DNA of 64,000 nt from positions 870,513 through 934,512 of the forward strand of contig JADDTR010000006.1 of assembly GCA_015345905.1 (NCBI GenBank), given 5' to 3'. Source of the DNA: Aotearoamyces nothofagi. Taxonomy: Eukaryota; Ascomycota; Leotiomycetes; Leotiales; Tympanidaceae. The translations under genes were made by a program, and so were the position numbers. Of the stretch, positions 1 to 11,500 are shown in pieces (the stretch's first letter is position 1; each line of letters begins with the position of its first letter). The notes beneath the pieces were generated by a model. That model did no database searches. It worked only from the letters and a program-made list of their open reading frames with translations, and was not told where the DNA came from.

Positions 1-2626
1 CTATAAGACCTTGTTCTTCTTTGTCATCCTCGGAATAGTAGTAAGATAACCGCCGACCCTTCAAGATGAATAACCGTGGCTTCCACGTTGTCATCAGGTT
101 GGTATTCTTCTTCTTCATCCAACCACTGAAGTCACAGTCGACCATCTGCTCTTGAGGCGTTTTCTTTTCCAATCCCCTAGTGTAGGCACTAGTCTCTTTC
201 TTGGATTTTTTCCTGCTGGTACGACTACCTGGGGTCGTCATGGCACTGGGGATTTTGGTACTATCGGGCGAATCAAGTTCGAAACTAGGTCCACCAGATG
301 TTGTCGTACTTGAGCCTGTGTGGGAGGGCGATTGGAGCGGACCATCTTCCTTTGGCGAGCTTAATTTTTCAATTGGCGATGCAATGCGAGCTTTCTCTGT
401 GTCAGTGACTGCATCGGAAGTAGCTCGTAGACCAGACCCTCGGGATGCTGGAGATCCAGGCAAAAGCCAGTCTTGTGGTGTTGTAGTCGCCGGGGATCGT
501 GGGGGTCCTGTCGCAGGTAGATTGAAATTTCCATCGAGTTTGGTTACGGTGGGTGAGGGAAGATCTTTCGGAGGTGGCATTGGCCGCATTGAACTGGTTG
601 TATCGGCGGAGGGTGTCCTACGCCGCCCATTAAGAGATACACCATAATATTTCTGAGACGCCGGGGACATATGGGAGTCGCGAATAGAGTCCACGCTTCC
701 GAATCGCGAGTGCCTTGCATTAGTTGTGGCACTCCGAATCCTCTGTTCATCTGTATAGCTAGAATTGCGAGAGTGCGCTGCTACATTAGACGCTCCACTT
801 CTCTTCCGGAGGACATTCCTCTGTCGCCCTTCAAACTCACCACCGGAGGCGTACCCACGATCAAATTCGAGAGGCGTTATGCGAGGGACGCCTGCCAGAT
901 CATTATCTTCAATCAAAGTTTTAGTACCAACAGATGACATTGGCCTGCTCTGATTCGGAGATTGACTACCCATTGTCCAATTTCTATCGAACGAGGGTTG
1001 CTTTTTGTGGCCTCCACCAGGCAGAGTCAATGTCGTTGATCCCGCGCCATCAACACTCTTGCCTAATTGCAATGCAGTACCAGAATCGATTGATGAATGC
1101 CGGCGCGAATGATTTAGATCACGTATAGACGCTGCAGAAGGGCGGGATTCTGCGGCTGAGCGAGTTGGGCTGTCTATGACTGGCGAGGGGACCGAACCTA
1201 TTGGCTCTGTTCTACCGGCCTGTTGCTGAGAATATCGGGGGCTTTGACGGGACCCGGGCCTTTCCATCAGGCTTGGTATCCTGGGCAATGCTGTTGAATT
1301 TGTAAAGGTACTGCCTCGACTTCGTATCCCATCCTCCGCGCCAGCATCATTGGCAAATGTCCGAGTATTCCTCTTATTAGCTAGAGGTGTGATGCCTTTC
1401 ACTTCATCTTGCAAAGCTTTAATCTTTTGCCATGTCTTCAGTCTTCGGCCAACCGAACCAAGATCAAATTCCTTGATGAATACGGAGGTCTGATCCATTC
1501 CTAAAAGGACTTCACCAGTAATATCTTGCTCCTGGAAGACATCACAGTGCTTGGATTCCACGCCGACACTAGAGAGATACTCTGCAACATGAGCGGGGTT
1601 CCAAGAGTTGACCTCGGATTCGGTATGTGCGGTTCCTTCCTCCTCGTCCGTCTCCTCACCATTGATGTATGAGAGGCGGTGGTCGACATGACTGCTATAC
1701 TCACTACCAGAGTCGTTTGTACCACGGCGCTCCCCAACACCACTATGCCTCGGGGTGCTCATGTTGGATATATGCTCTTGGATTACACTTAGTGTTTCGT
1801 TCATGACGGGACTGTCCTGCCCCCCGATGTTGGGGTTTGCAGCTGATGTCAGGCCTATACTTCGTGGCGCGGACGATGCATTTGTAGATAATGAATGAGT
1901 GGACATTATACCATTGCCATTGCTATTACCATTGTTATTTTCAAACGTTGTAGTCGTGATTAAAGGCGAAGTCACTGTTGCCGTATCGAGAACCTGTGAA
2001 GCGCTGACATGTCTGACAGGCTGAGGGGCGCGGTCTGCTTCTGGTGCGGGAACAGAGTTTCGAGGTTCGGTTGAAGATGCTGGCACACTAGGGACTGGTG
2101 TCGGTGCCATGGATATCGGCTGCGACCTCGGTATTGAAACTGATGTTGGAACCGCGGGGGGACCTCGAGGTGCAAGTTTTGTGTAGACTATTTTATAAAG
2201 TCAGTAACAAGAAAACCAGGCCTGGTTAATATTCACTAACCTTCCGGGAAAAGACCTGTGTTTCCATTCACCAGATGCTTTCCAAGATACCATCCATCGC
2301 CAAAGTCATCATCACGCTCGACTAGCTCCACGCGATCACCTTTAGATAGGGTCAATTCATCGGAGCTGCGGGCTGTAAAGTCATCTACATTAAGACCCAG
2401 GAATTAGCACATGACACATATAACTCAGATGATTCCCCCATCCTCCTCGATTGTTTGCCAAATGTAGCACTCGCTTCCCCTCATATGAGGCAGTTGATGC
2501 TGCTTTCGGACGATGCGGCGTTTATAAGGAGCCAAGCAATAGAGACTTGGGGGACGTACGTATGACGACCAGAATTTGCCCAGGCTCTGGCTTGCCAGGA
2601 GGCTCAATTCCGAGTCGTGACGCCAT
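1..2626 (-). CDS. Boi1/Boi2-type polarity scaffold (SH3-SAM-PH), C-terminus cut by window edge
   Basis: Three exons are supported: 2626-2560, 2384-2241 and 2187 to beyond position 1. The start gives MASRLGIEPPGK, and the second exon completes an SH3 domain (IHDFTARSSDELTLSKGD... GDGWYLG) at about residues 20-70. A SAM domain (NSWNPAHVAEYLSSVGVES... LGSVGRRLKTWQ) lies near residue 265. A long Ser/Pro-rich linker follows, and a PH domain begins (DFSGWMKKK... WKPRLFILKGRRLSYYYSEDD) just before the edge. This domain order is that of yeast Boi1/Boi2, which bind Bem1 and Cdc42 at sites of polarised growth and help exocyst-dependent fusion. The role here is inferred from architecture. The rest of the PH domain and the stop codon are outside the window. 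The first intron (2559-2385) is unusually long for this locus. Confidence 0.85.
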
Positions 2627-3920
2627 CGATGCAGCTCGGCAATGTCCACGAAGGCCTCTGCCCTCTTTACGATCGAGACATCAATGTATGGAGAACGAGA
2701 GTAATGATCGAGAAGCCGAGTACAATCCAATGTTGCGAGCAATCCGTGCTGTCCACGTCGTCTCGAAAAACACGCTGTCCAAAAGTTATCGGGTCGACCG
2801 TGCGGAGCGCTTCGATTCGCCGGAACGGGCTGGCTTCGCTCGCTGGGTGGCACTTCTGGCAAGGGCTCCTGGCGAGTGGTTTCAGCAATTGGGACCGCAC
2901 AGCAAGTGTCGAGGATGTATCAAAGGGCGCGTCGTAGCAAATTCTCTGGCGTCAATGAGGCTCTCTGTACATTTGTGGGTCAAGAGACAAGAGAGTGGGA
3001 GATACCTTAGTCGAGTCGGTCGGTCGCGACACAACCTAAGTAGGTAGACTGATAGATACTGACAGCCTAAGGCGGCCTCCGTTCGGGACCAGGGCTCAAT
3101 TGCACTAGCTGGCCTCACGGATCAATCACGGCCGCTTTACGCGAGATCTCGGCTGTTCGACATGGCCAGGCCGGCTTGCGGCCCTCGGGCGCAAAGAAGG
3201 AGGCCAAGCAGATCTGCTACCGAGACTTCCTAGCCCTCCTAGCCTTCCTAGCCTTCCTAGCATTCCTCGCGAAATTACAAACCTCAAGTCAGCATAGCAA
3301 AGGACTCTTTATTTTGGGCATTGCTCGCAGAGTAGCAAATTCTCTGTTTGATCCCTCCGTTTGCTGAGTTCAGCCGCAGCTCGCAGACACTTATATCGGC
3401 TGCTGTCATGTGCTGGCCGCTGTACACGACAGTCAGGGACAGGATTCCCTTTGGATACTGTATACACTTTCTCCGAAGAATGTGTGGGGTACTGATATGA
3501 AGCTTATTATCATGTTATATAGTGTCACTGGCAATCTGAAGCCCGAGACTCATGTGATAAATTCAATGATTCTATGTTATGGGGACATCTATATTTCGAC
3601 GAAGGAAACTGTGGACATCCATTTTCTCTCCGCCCTTGTCCAGGCGCGTGCTAGACAGAGATACATCAAACACACTGTAGTCTAAGGACGTTAGGGAAGC
3701 AGAGTTGCTTAGAAGTAGCACTAGGCACATGAAATTACTTAATAGGACATTATAGAGAATGTTACAGAATGAAACCATGAAGAATGGATGGAGTCCTCTT
3801 GCCATTTATGATATATTAATGAAAGCCTAGTATATTAAATATACTAATATCGAGTAGTATGCTATTGAATGAACTACGAACTATGAATGTTGAATAAGCT
3901 CATCTTTTGATTTCTGTCAT
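2627..3920. other. Intergenic region between the Boi-type gene and the BRCT gene
   Basis: About 1.3 kb. It holds the promoter side of the Boi-type gene and the 3' side of the BRCT gene. Around 3229-3267 a 9-10 bp motif (cctagcctt and variants) is repeated about four times. No open frame here has protein-like composition or splice support, and I see no RNA gene. Confidence 0.6.
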
Positions 3921-5192
3921 TTATGGTTGAGAACTTGAGGGGCCCCGCTCAGCCTCTTGCTGCTTTGGCCAGACCGCAATGGGATACCGATTGTTGACGA
4001 CATCGACATCAACATCTTCGCATCTGACTTGTGGTGGCTTTGGGTGCGAAGTATATTCCTCAACCTCATCCTCTTCCTCTTCACCATCCTCATCAATACT
4101 ACCATCCTCATCATCCGCCAACTCTGGATCCTCAGTACCCTCCCTCTCACCATCACCCGCAACCTCCTCATTCTCCTCTGCTACTGGAAGCTTCCAATTG
4201 TTCGGCAAGGCTCCCTTAGGCTTGTCTCCTGGCGGTGGCAAATAGGTGAAGCTCTCTGGTGTCTGCTTGATTCCATCGAGACGCTGGTCCCAATTTATGC
4301 CGGTGCGCTGCCAGAACATGAATTTGAAACCGGCGAAGGCCTCGTCATATGCTCGTGGAGTGCATTTCTCTCGCCAGAGAACGGTAGCGCAATTACCTTT
4401 GCGATATTTTCCGCCCACCATGTAGGTACGCGGAGGGTTTGCGTTGCTTTCAAATATCTGGGCAATAGATTAGTAGGTGGCTAGGAGAGATTCAGGGAGA
4501 TATACGTAGAGGATCCATTTTTCTAAGAGAGTTTTGTTCATACGGGCGTTAAAGGTGACGCGTGTAAGCACAATTTTGTATTCAAACCCTTTGTCGTCGA
4601 CGTAGATATGGTTCAAGACTATAATGCATTAGTTAAGTTGATATAGAGTTGTGCCCAATGCTCATCGAATGTAGCAACTAACATGGATCCACCAAGTCCT
4701 TAGTTGACTGTATATCTCCAACATACTTGTCTCTGGCTCTGGTCTTTCCGTTCTCTGCGATTCTGGTTCGAGATAGCACGTTGCGCAGCTCATATGGGGT
4801 TTCGGATATCTTCTTAGGGGTTCCCTTCCCAAGCAGACTGTCCTCGATGAATTCCCATTGAACTATCTTACATTGAGCACCAAGCTTCCGCGCATCGCGG
4901 ACTATAGACATTCGTTAATAAAATCCCAAATAATAGGCATGGACATTGTGAGCATACCATGATCAACTTTTTTCTTGAAGTCTTCGATGGTGCAAACAAG
5001 ATGAGTAGTATTTTCAGTCACCTCTTTAAAAACGCATCCACCGTGGATGTTAATCCAGTTTTCGACATTGGGATGCGCCCATGCAGGACCTTTTCCAAAA
5101 TCACCAGAAAGAACAAACACTTTCCCGAAAAATACTTGCTTGGATTTCCGCCCTGTCGATGTCTGTCTGACGGTCTTTCCCATGCGTGCCAT
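3921..5192 (-). CDS. BRCT domain protein with WGR-like domain, no PARP catalytic domain
   Basis: Four exons (5192-4958, 4901-4683, 4618-4506, 4457-3921) join in phase to about 367 residues. An N-terminal BRCT domain (residues about 18-110) begins FFGKVFVLSGDFG and ends CKIVQWEFIEDSLL. A WGR-like segment (about residues 150-260) contains YKIVLTRVTFN, VGGKYRKGNCATVLWRE and KFMFWQRTGINWDQR, which resembles the conserved end of WGR domains. A strongly acidic tail (EDGEEEEDEVEEY) follows. Fungal PARPs have BRCT and WGR before a regulatory and a catalytic domain; both of these are absent here. A role in DNA-break or chromatin signalling is plausible but inferred. The BRCT call is firm and the WGR call is by eye. 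Confidence 0.75.
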
Positions 5193-5913
5193 GGCCTAAG
5201 TTGTCGTAAATACGGATGGTTATACTTTGTGATAGAGTTTGTGTGTGCTATGTTCTGAGATGGATTGAATTGATTAAGCTAAGTGAAGCCTTTTACATTA
5301 ACTGTGTACTTATGTACCAGTAAGATGAAAATGCTAAAGTAAGTTTGATGTAATGGTGTTGACTTGTGTCGGTGTGAGTATATATGTGAAGATATTTACA
5401 GTGTCGTATTATCTGATAGTTAAGATAAAATGTGCAAGACAGCCAATTGAGATGAAGACTAGTTGAGTTTGAAGTTGAGGGCCGTCTTAAGTGATCATAA
5501 AGGTAATGGAGAAGTGAGAGTATAGGTAAGACCAGAAGTGGTGGAAGATATAGCTGCGATGACAGCTAGAGAAGATGGACAAGTGACGATATCGGAGGGA
5601 TGCCAATGATGGCACTAATGTTAATAAGAAGTGGCCTAAGCTGGATCAGTAGAAGAAGAAGAAGATGTGAGTTGAGTATAGCTATACATCAAAGCTTATT
5701 GTGAGTCTAGTGTCGAGCACCAAATCGAAGAACTGATGGGAAATTTGCAGCTAGAACTATGTTTGGTGTGAAGGAGCCCCAAAAGAATTTAAGTATTTGA
5801 CGTAGATCTAGCATGCGAGATGAGTGTGCAAATATAAACACTCTGTACATAACGAGAAAGATATTGGTAGCAACTCTGGAAAGTTAGATAAAATTGAGAT
5901 GATCTATCTAATA
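5193..5913. other. Intergenic region between BRCT gene and trpC
   Basis: About 720 bases: promoter side of the BRCT gene and 3' side of trpC. The strand is purine-rich with many AGAAGA-type runs around 5480-5670. No convincing gene or repeat is seen. Confidence 0.6.
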
Positions 5914-8254
5914 TTACCGGATACTTTTCGCTGCCTTAATGAAGCTCGTGATTTTTTGGATGTTTTGAACGCCGTCCTCTTCGACTCCACTACTTACATC
6001 AACACCGATTATCCTCTTACCAACTTCGCCAGCTTCCTTTACTGCGCTCGCTACGTTGCTAGAATTCAGACCGCCTGCAAGCAGGACTCGCAACTCCGAA
6101 TCCCTTTGAAGCACAGCTTTGACCTTGCTTATGTCCAGTTTCTCGCCAGAACCTCCTGAAGCCGAGTCAAGTAAGGGTACGGTATGATAACCTCGTAGTC
6201 CAATACCTGGCTGGCCAGGTTTGAAACTCCTTATAACTGGAACTGGTATGGAAACCGCCCACTCTAATGGTTCATCGCCATGCAGCTGTACGATATCGAG
6301 ATCATAGTCTTTTTGCTTCTGGAGAACCTCCTCTAAAGGCTGATCCTGGAATACGCCCACGAGCAGAGGTCGATGACTTACTAGGATAGACCTTGAATTG
6401 GCAAAAAAGTCTGTAGCTATGGTACGTTTCGTATTTTCCCAGACTTCTGTCGAGCTCTTGTGACCTCGGTGAACGACGTTCGATATAGCAAGTGCCTGCT
6501 CTGGCGAAACACAGCGCTTGCGGCCAGAAACTAATATCATTCCAATCAGATCAGCGCCAGCTGTGATCGCAGCTGAGGCAGCTTCTGCTGTCCTTGTACC
6601 GCAAATTTTTACTAAAAGAGGCTGAACTGGAGTAGAGACAGTAGCGTTTGAACTTCCAAGCATTTCTGTAATGAACTTGGCTGTATCTCTCGCACGCATA
6701 AGAGCCTCACCCACAAGAACTGCTCCTACGCCATTATTGTGATATACTTCAACATCCTTTGGTCCCGAAATGCCACTCAAAGCACAGATAATTGTGCCTT
6801 TGGGAACCTGATCCATTAACCGACTGGTAGTCTCCAAATCAACCTCAAAGCTCGTAAGGTCCCGATTGTTCACTCCAATAACTTTAGCACCAAGCGCTAG
6901 AGCCAGAGTCATCTCATCAGCGGTATTAACCTCAACTAAAGGTTCCATGCCGAGAGAGAGAGAGTATTGGTATAGTCGAGCCAGTGTTGGTTCATCAAGC
7001 ATCTTCACAATTAGAAGAACTGTATCAGCCCCAGCTAACCTAGCCTCAAGGATCTGATACTCTTCAAATATGAATTCTTTTCGAAGAATGGCGGGGCGAT
7101 TGGGCATACCTTCCAATGCTTGCCGGACTGTACGTAGATCATCAATGCTGCCCTTGAACCATTCAGGTTCTGTGAGAACAGAAATCACACTTGCGCCAGC
7201 TAGTGCATAAGTTCTTGCTTGAGCAGGAGCACATGCTGACAGAGAAATAACCCCTTTAGATGGAGACGCTCTTTTAATTTCGGCCATTAAAGATAATGAG
7301 AAGGGCGATTTGCGTAGTCGATCTACGAAAGATATTTGGGGCGGAGCAAGATTGAGCTCGTAAGACGCCTGGAGGTCGCGAGGTCGCTGGGATGGAATCT
7401 CCTTTTGACGAGCTACTGCAACTTTGCGATGTGCAAAGATTTTTTCCAGAATGTTCTCCTTTTTGATTCCGTTCGAAGATCCGTTCAACACTTTGGTTTG
7501 ACTTAATGCTTCCTTTTGAAGTCTATCATTTTCTGCCCAAGTACCACCCCGCATATGCAAGAAGTTTTTGAGCATGGCCCTTCCTTCAGCAGTCAGGATA
7601 CTCTCAGGGTGGAATTGGACACCCTCCACGATATATTCCTTGTGCCGAACACCCATGATAATCCCTTTTCTGCCATCTTTCCCTTTCGCTAGCCAGGAAG
7701 AAACCTCTAGGCATTCCGGTAACGTCGGATATGTGCCTGCTAGGGAATGGTATCTTGTGACTGGTAAATCCTGTGGTAGATTCGCATAGACGCCTTTAGA
7801 GTCATGGTGAAGAGGCGATGTCTTGCCATGAAGTATTTCGCCAGCCGAACCAACCTCCCCGCCGTACACGGAAAAGATGCATTGTCTATCTTGGATCAGT
7901 CATTGGTCTCTAGATAAGACAATTTGAAACTTACTGTCCCATACAGACGCCTAGAACAGGGATCTTTCCAGCAAAGTGCCTTATTGCATCTTTACTGACT
8001 CCGGAATCTGTCTCCGGATGACCTGGTCCTGGACTAATAACTAGCTGTGTAGGGCGCTGTGCAATAAGCTCATCCAAAGTTATCTTATCATTCCGGTAAA
8101 CTGTGACCCTTGCGCCTTCGAGCACTAGATATTGGTAGACGTTCCAGGTGAAGGAGTCGTAGTTGTCTATTAGCACAAGATTTGAGGCGTTCGCCAGAGA
8201 CGCTGCTGCTGAAGGATGTTGAGGAGAATGGTCCAGGAGATTGATTGAAGCCAT
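5914..8254 (-). CDS. trpC: Trifunctional tryptophan biosynthesis protein TrpC (GATase / IGPS / PRAI)
   Basis: Two exons, 8254-7935 and 7885-5914, give 763 residues, close to other fungal TrpC proteins. Domains in order: class I glutamine amidotransferase of anthranilate synthase (residues about 25-230; [13 protein letters not shown], nucleophile Cys in GVCMGQQC, His-Glu in FHPES); indole-3-glycerol-phosphate synthase (about 240-510; [25 protein letters not shown]); phosphoribosylanthranilate isomerase (about 525-763; [17 protein letters not shown]). The intron splits the CAA codon right after the catalytic cysteine loop, a phase check that recovers GQQC. The amidotransferase would feed ammonia to a separate TrpE subunit not present here. 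The gene is divergent from NUP188 with 297 bases between the start codons. Confidence 0.97.
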
Positions 8255-8551
8255 TGTATCAATGGAGATGCTTCGAAAGTTGTCTGCAACCGTACTGCGA
8301 CTGTAAAGTGCTTTCGATACAGGCCACGGCTATGTGGACTCAACTTTACTGTACCTGTATGACACATTGTCAGCCCGAAGCCGTATCATATAATCCTTGC
8401 AATCTACAAATTTAACCGAGAATTTCGTAGAGTTCGCGACTTTGGCGCGTTGACCGTACATTATTTACAGCTACAACATTTGCGCCTTGACCGCTAGACG
8501 AGCTTCTCAAGCTCTGAGCAATGCTGAGCCAGACAGCTCGGATTGCTGAGC
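8255..8551. promoter_or_regulatory. Shared promoter of trpC and NUP188
   Basis: The two start codons lie 297 bases apart, head to head, so both promoters must sit here. On the trpC strand a TGAGTC core (complement of 8337-8342), 82 bases upstream of the trpC ATG, matches six of seven bases of the Gcn4/CpcA cross-pathway control site TGA(C/G)TCA. One near match in 300 bases is weak evidence, so amino-acid starvation control is a guess that fits the pathway. Confidence 0.4.
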
Positions 8552-11500
8552 ATGATAGCAATGGTTCCGATACCTGAATCACCGTATTTTCCTCCTTTGG
8601 AGCAGTGTCTGACAAGAGAGCAGCTTCTGATGTGTGTATCTTATGCCTGGGGTTAAAAAGTGCCTTGCTAAATCTATACAGCTCCTGGAGAACAACGTTT
8701 ACAACTCTCTGCGATGATGAGAGCTGCTGTCGAAACGAACCAGCCCTTGAGAGCTTCTTGTCTGATCCTTATGTCCTACAATTGCTCGCCAGACCTTACA
8801 ATCCATTTTCCTTCACAAAGTCTCAGACCAAGAGTATATTCGAAACAAAGACTGCGGCTATAAATGTGGCCCCCAATAACAAAAGTAACTATGATATCCA
8901 GGAGATTAAAGATGATGCTATATGGCTCAGTAATGAGGCCCAAATAGATGAGGTTTCTGCACTTAGGATCGTGGTTTTGGAGTATCAGTCGCGGCCGGCT
9001 TCACAGCTTCGAGGTGACTTTTCAGACGTGGAGGCCGCAAGTTTGAAGGAAGCTGCTGGGAATGTGAACACAGAATCCTCGAACCTGGTTGCTCGCGCAT
9101 TACTTGGTGAAAGCACAGTTTCCGATAGCCCGTCCAAGCCCTTTAATAGTCAGTATGGCAGGCGATTTCGAACTCTCCGCATATATCTTTCGGAGCGCCG
9201 ACATCTTTTGAAGTGTAGCTCTATACTTCTTCACTGGGGCTTACGTGGCATTTTTGCTCAATCCTCCGGAAAGGACAAACAACCCGAAATTGAGGATTCA
9301 TGGCCACAACGTGTCGGAGAAAAGCTGGTAAATTTACTGGGAGAGTCAAACAATGATATAATTGACTACTTGCTCTACTGCATAAAGGCCCTGAAGGGGA
9401 ATATCGAAAGACTCAAGCAAGGAAGCGGATGGCTCACATCAAAGGACGGCCAAGACGACATTGAGCTTGAATGGCTCAACAACCAAATGACTGAGGCCAC
9501 CCACACGATGGAGATCATTTTCATGCTGCTGGATTACAGGAGAGACACACGCACTGCTGCCGTTCTACTAGAGTGGTTCCAATTTGTTGCGAGTTACGGA
9601 TTTTTTGATCAATTTGTACCTGTGAGTTAATCTTCAACCCCCTCCCCCCCCCCTAGTATGACCAGTGATTAATATCCGAATGCAGCCCGATGCCTCACTA
9701 GTCCCTCTGGTAACATCTGTTCAATCGCTTGTTGCTGTGATATCACTATCAATCCTTGACTCGCCATCTGCAATATCTTTCGTTAACGAACCTAGGGACG
9801 CTGCAGTATCGTCGGAATCTAAGCAACTAGGCTCGTCCTATATCACTGATCTTCAGACAATATGTAGCCTTCACGACATATTCGTAGAGGCTTCAGCAGT
9901 ATTATCAGCTATCGCAAGTCCATCTATTTTGGCTTGGGGGCTAATTCTACTGGCGATCCGTAGCCGATTGGCAGCTTTGCAGGACGCTCGCGACAATCGT
10001 CAGTCACAACGAGCAATGGAAGGCATTCAGGATGATGTACCGGCTGATGGACAAGGGAGTCCGGTTACTGCTACCGACCAGCCTCACTCAGGACGACGAT
10101 CCTCTATCAGTAGTGAGGTGTCCTATGAAGACGGTATCTTCGAAAAGGTACTTAGACATGTCGAAAGCGGAGTAGAAGGGCATGAAACCATTCAGAAACT
10201 TGTTATAAAGGTATTGGACGAGCTTGATGTATTTAACATATTGACCACACTCGCGGTCAGTTTCGGTACATCCACAGGGTCACATCTGAACGTCATATTC
10301 TATGCCAGAGTACGCATTGCTCTATTGGATCTTATTCGTTGCAGCGTAGGATTGCTTGAGTATACACCCGAAGTCGTCACTGCTGCTTTAACAGCACTGA
10401 CTGGCGCTCAGCAATACTGGGATCTTCTGGAGACTCAATTGCTTTATGTCGATGAAAATCCCGTTGAGGTTTTCTTGCAGGATGATTATCTAGTGCAGAA
10501 GCTCCTTGCTGTTTCTATGTCACGATACCCCTACGAGGCCCTTCCGTTCCTCAATTTCGTTCGCGCACTTGCCACTTCTCAGACTTGTAATGATGATGGA
10601 GTTCCTATCGCGATGGCCACTCTTGAAAAGGTTCCAACTTTTACTTATGGTCTACCAGATGGTTTCGGAGGTTACGAATTAGACCAAGAAGAAGAAAATG
10701 GAAATTTGGTTCAGCTCACGGAAGATGTTCTGCTATTCGAGCCGGTTGACAAGTTAATCCCGCAACGCGGGGGCGAAATTGGATTCTCTCTTGGCCTTTC
10801 CCAAATTCACAACGAGTTTCGCATTCCAAAGGGCACTTACGGGCGTATAATCTCAGAGGCTAGCCCAAGGGTAGCCATCTGGTACTATGAATACTCAGCA
10901 TTAAAGTATATGGGGAAGCTACTCGAATGCGGCATGACTGGCAGTGACTACGTCGATTCGACGACTGGGCGGGAAGTTGATAAAGATGTTCTGGCTGAAA
11001 TTGTTGGTATATTTGCAACGCTCCTCCTTACCAGCACGAAAATCGACAAAGCAAACATCGGCAAGGTAGACTCGAACGGAACGGCTCATCGATTGCTTGA
11101 AGAAGCAAGCGACGGATTGGATCGTAGTCGGGATATTGTCTCCGTAGTCTTCAAATTATTCGAACAAGAACTGCAGCTCAAGTCATCAGGCACAGCAAAT
11201 TATGGCTCATTAGACCTTCTTCTCGCTACTACACAATTTGTTCATGCTATTGTTCCAATACTTCCAGGACGTGTGTGGCCTTTGCTAGGTCGGTGTGGAC
11301 TTCTCGATCAAGATGGCCGTGGAGGCAAGCTATCCAGTATTCTGACCAGCCTTGAGCTCGTAACATGTCGTTACGATTTCTTTCTATCCTGCACACAAAT
11401 TTTCTCTTCACTCGTCGACGATGCAGCACAACATGGAGCACTAAGGAAGTGTGGAAGCAAAACATTGGTCCGTTTTGGAAGTGCAGAGGATCTTGGTACT

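Noticed and set aside
201-647. 148-codon open frame on the plus strand over the Boi-type gene
   Set aside because: It lies antisense to the SAM-PH linker region, has no family motif, and the minus-strand protein is continuous and recognisable.
2451-3047. 198-codon frame on the plus strand upstream of the Boi-type gene
   Set aside because: It overlaps the first exon and intron of the minus-strand gene and has random-looking composition.
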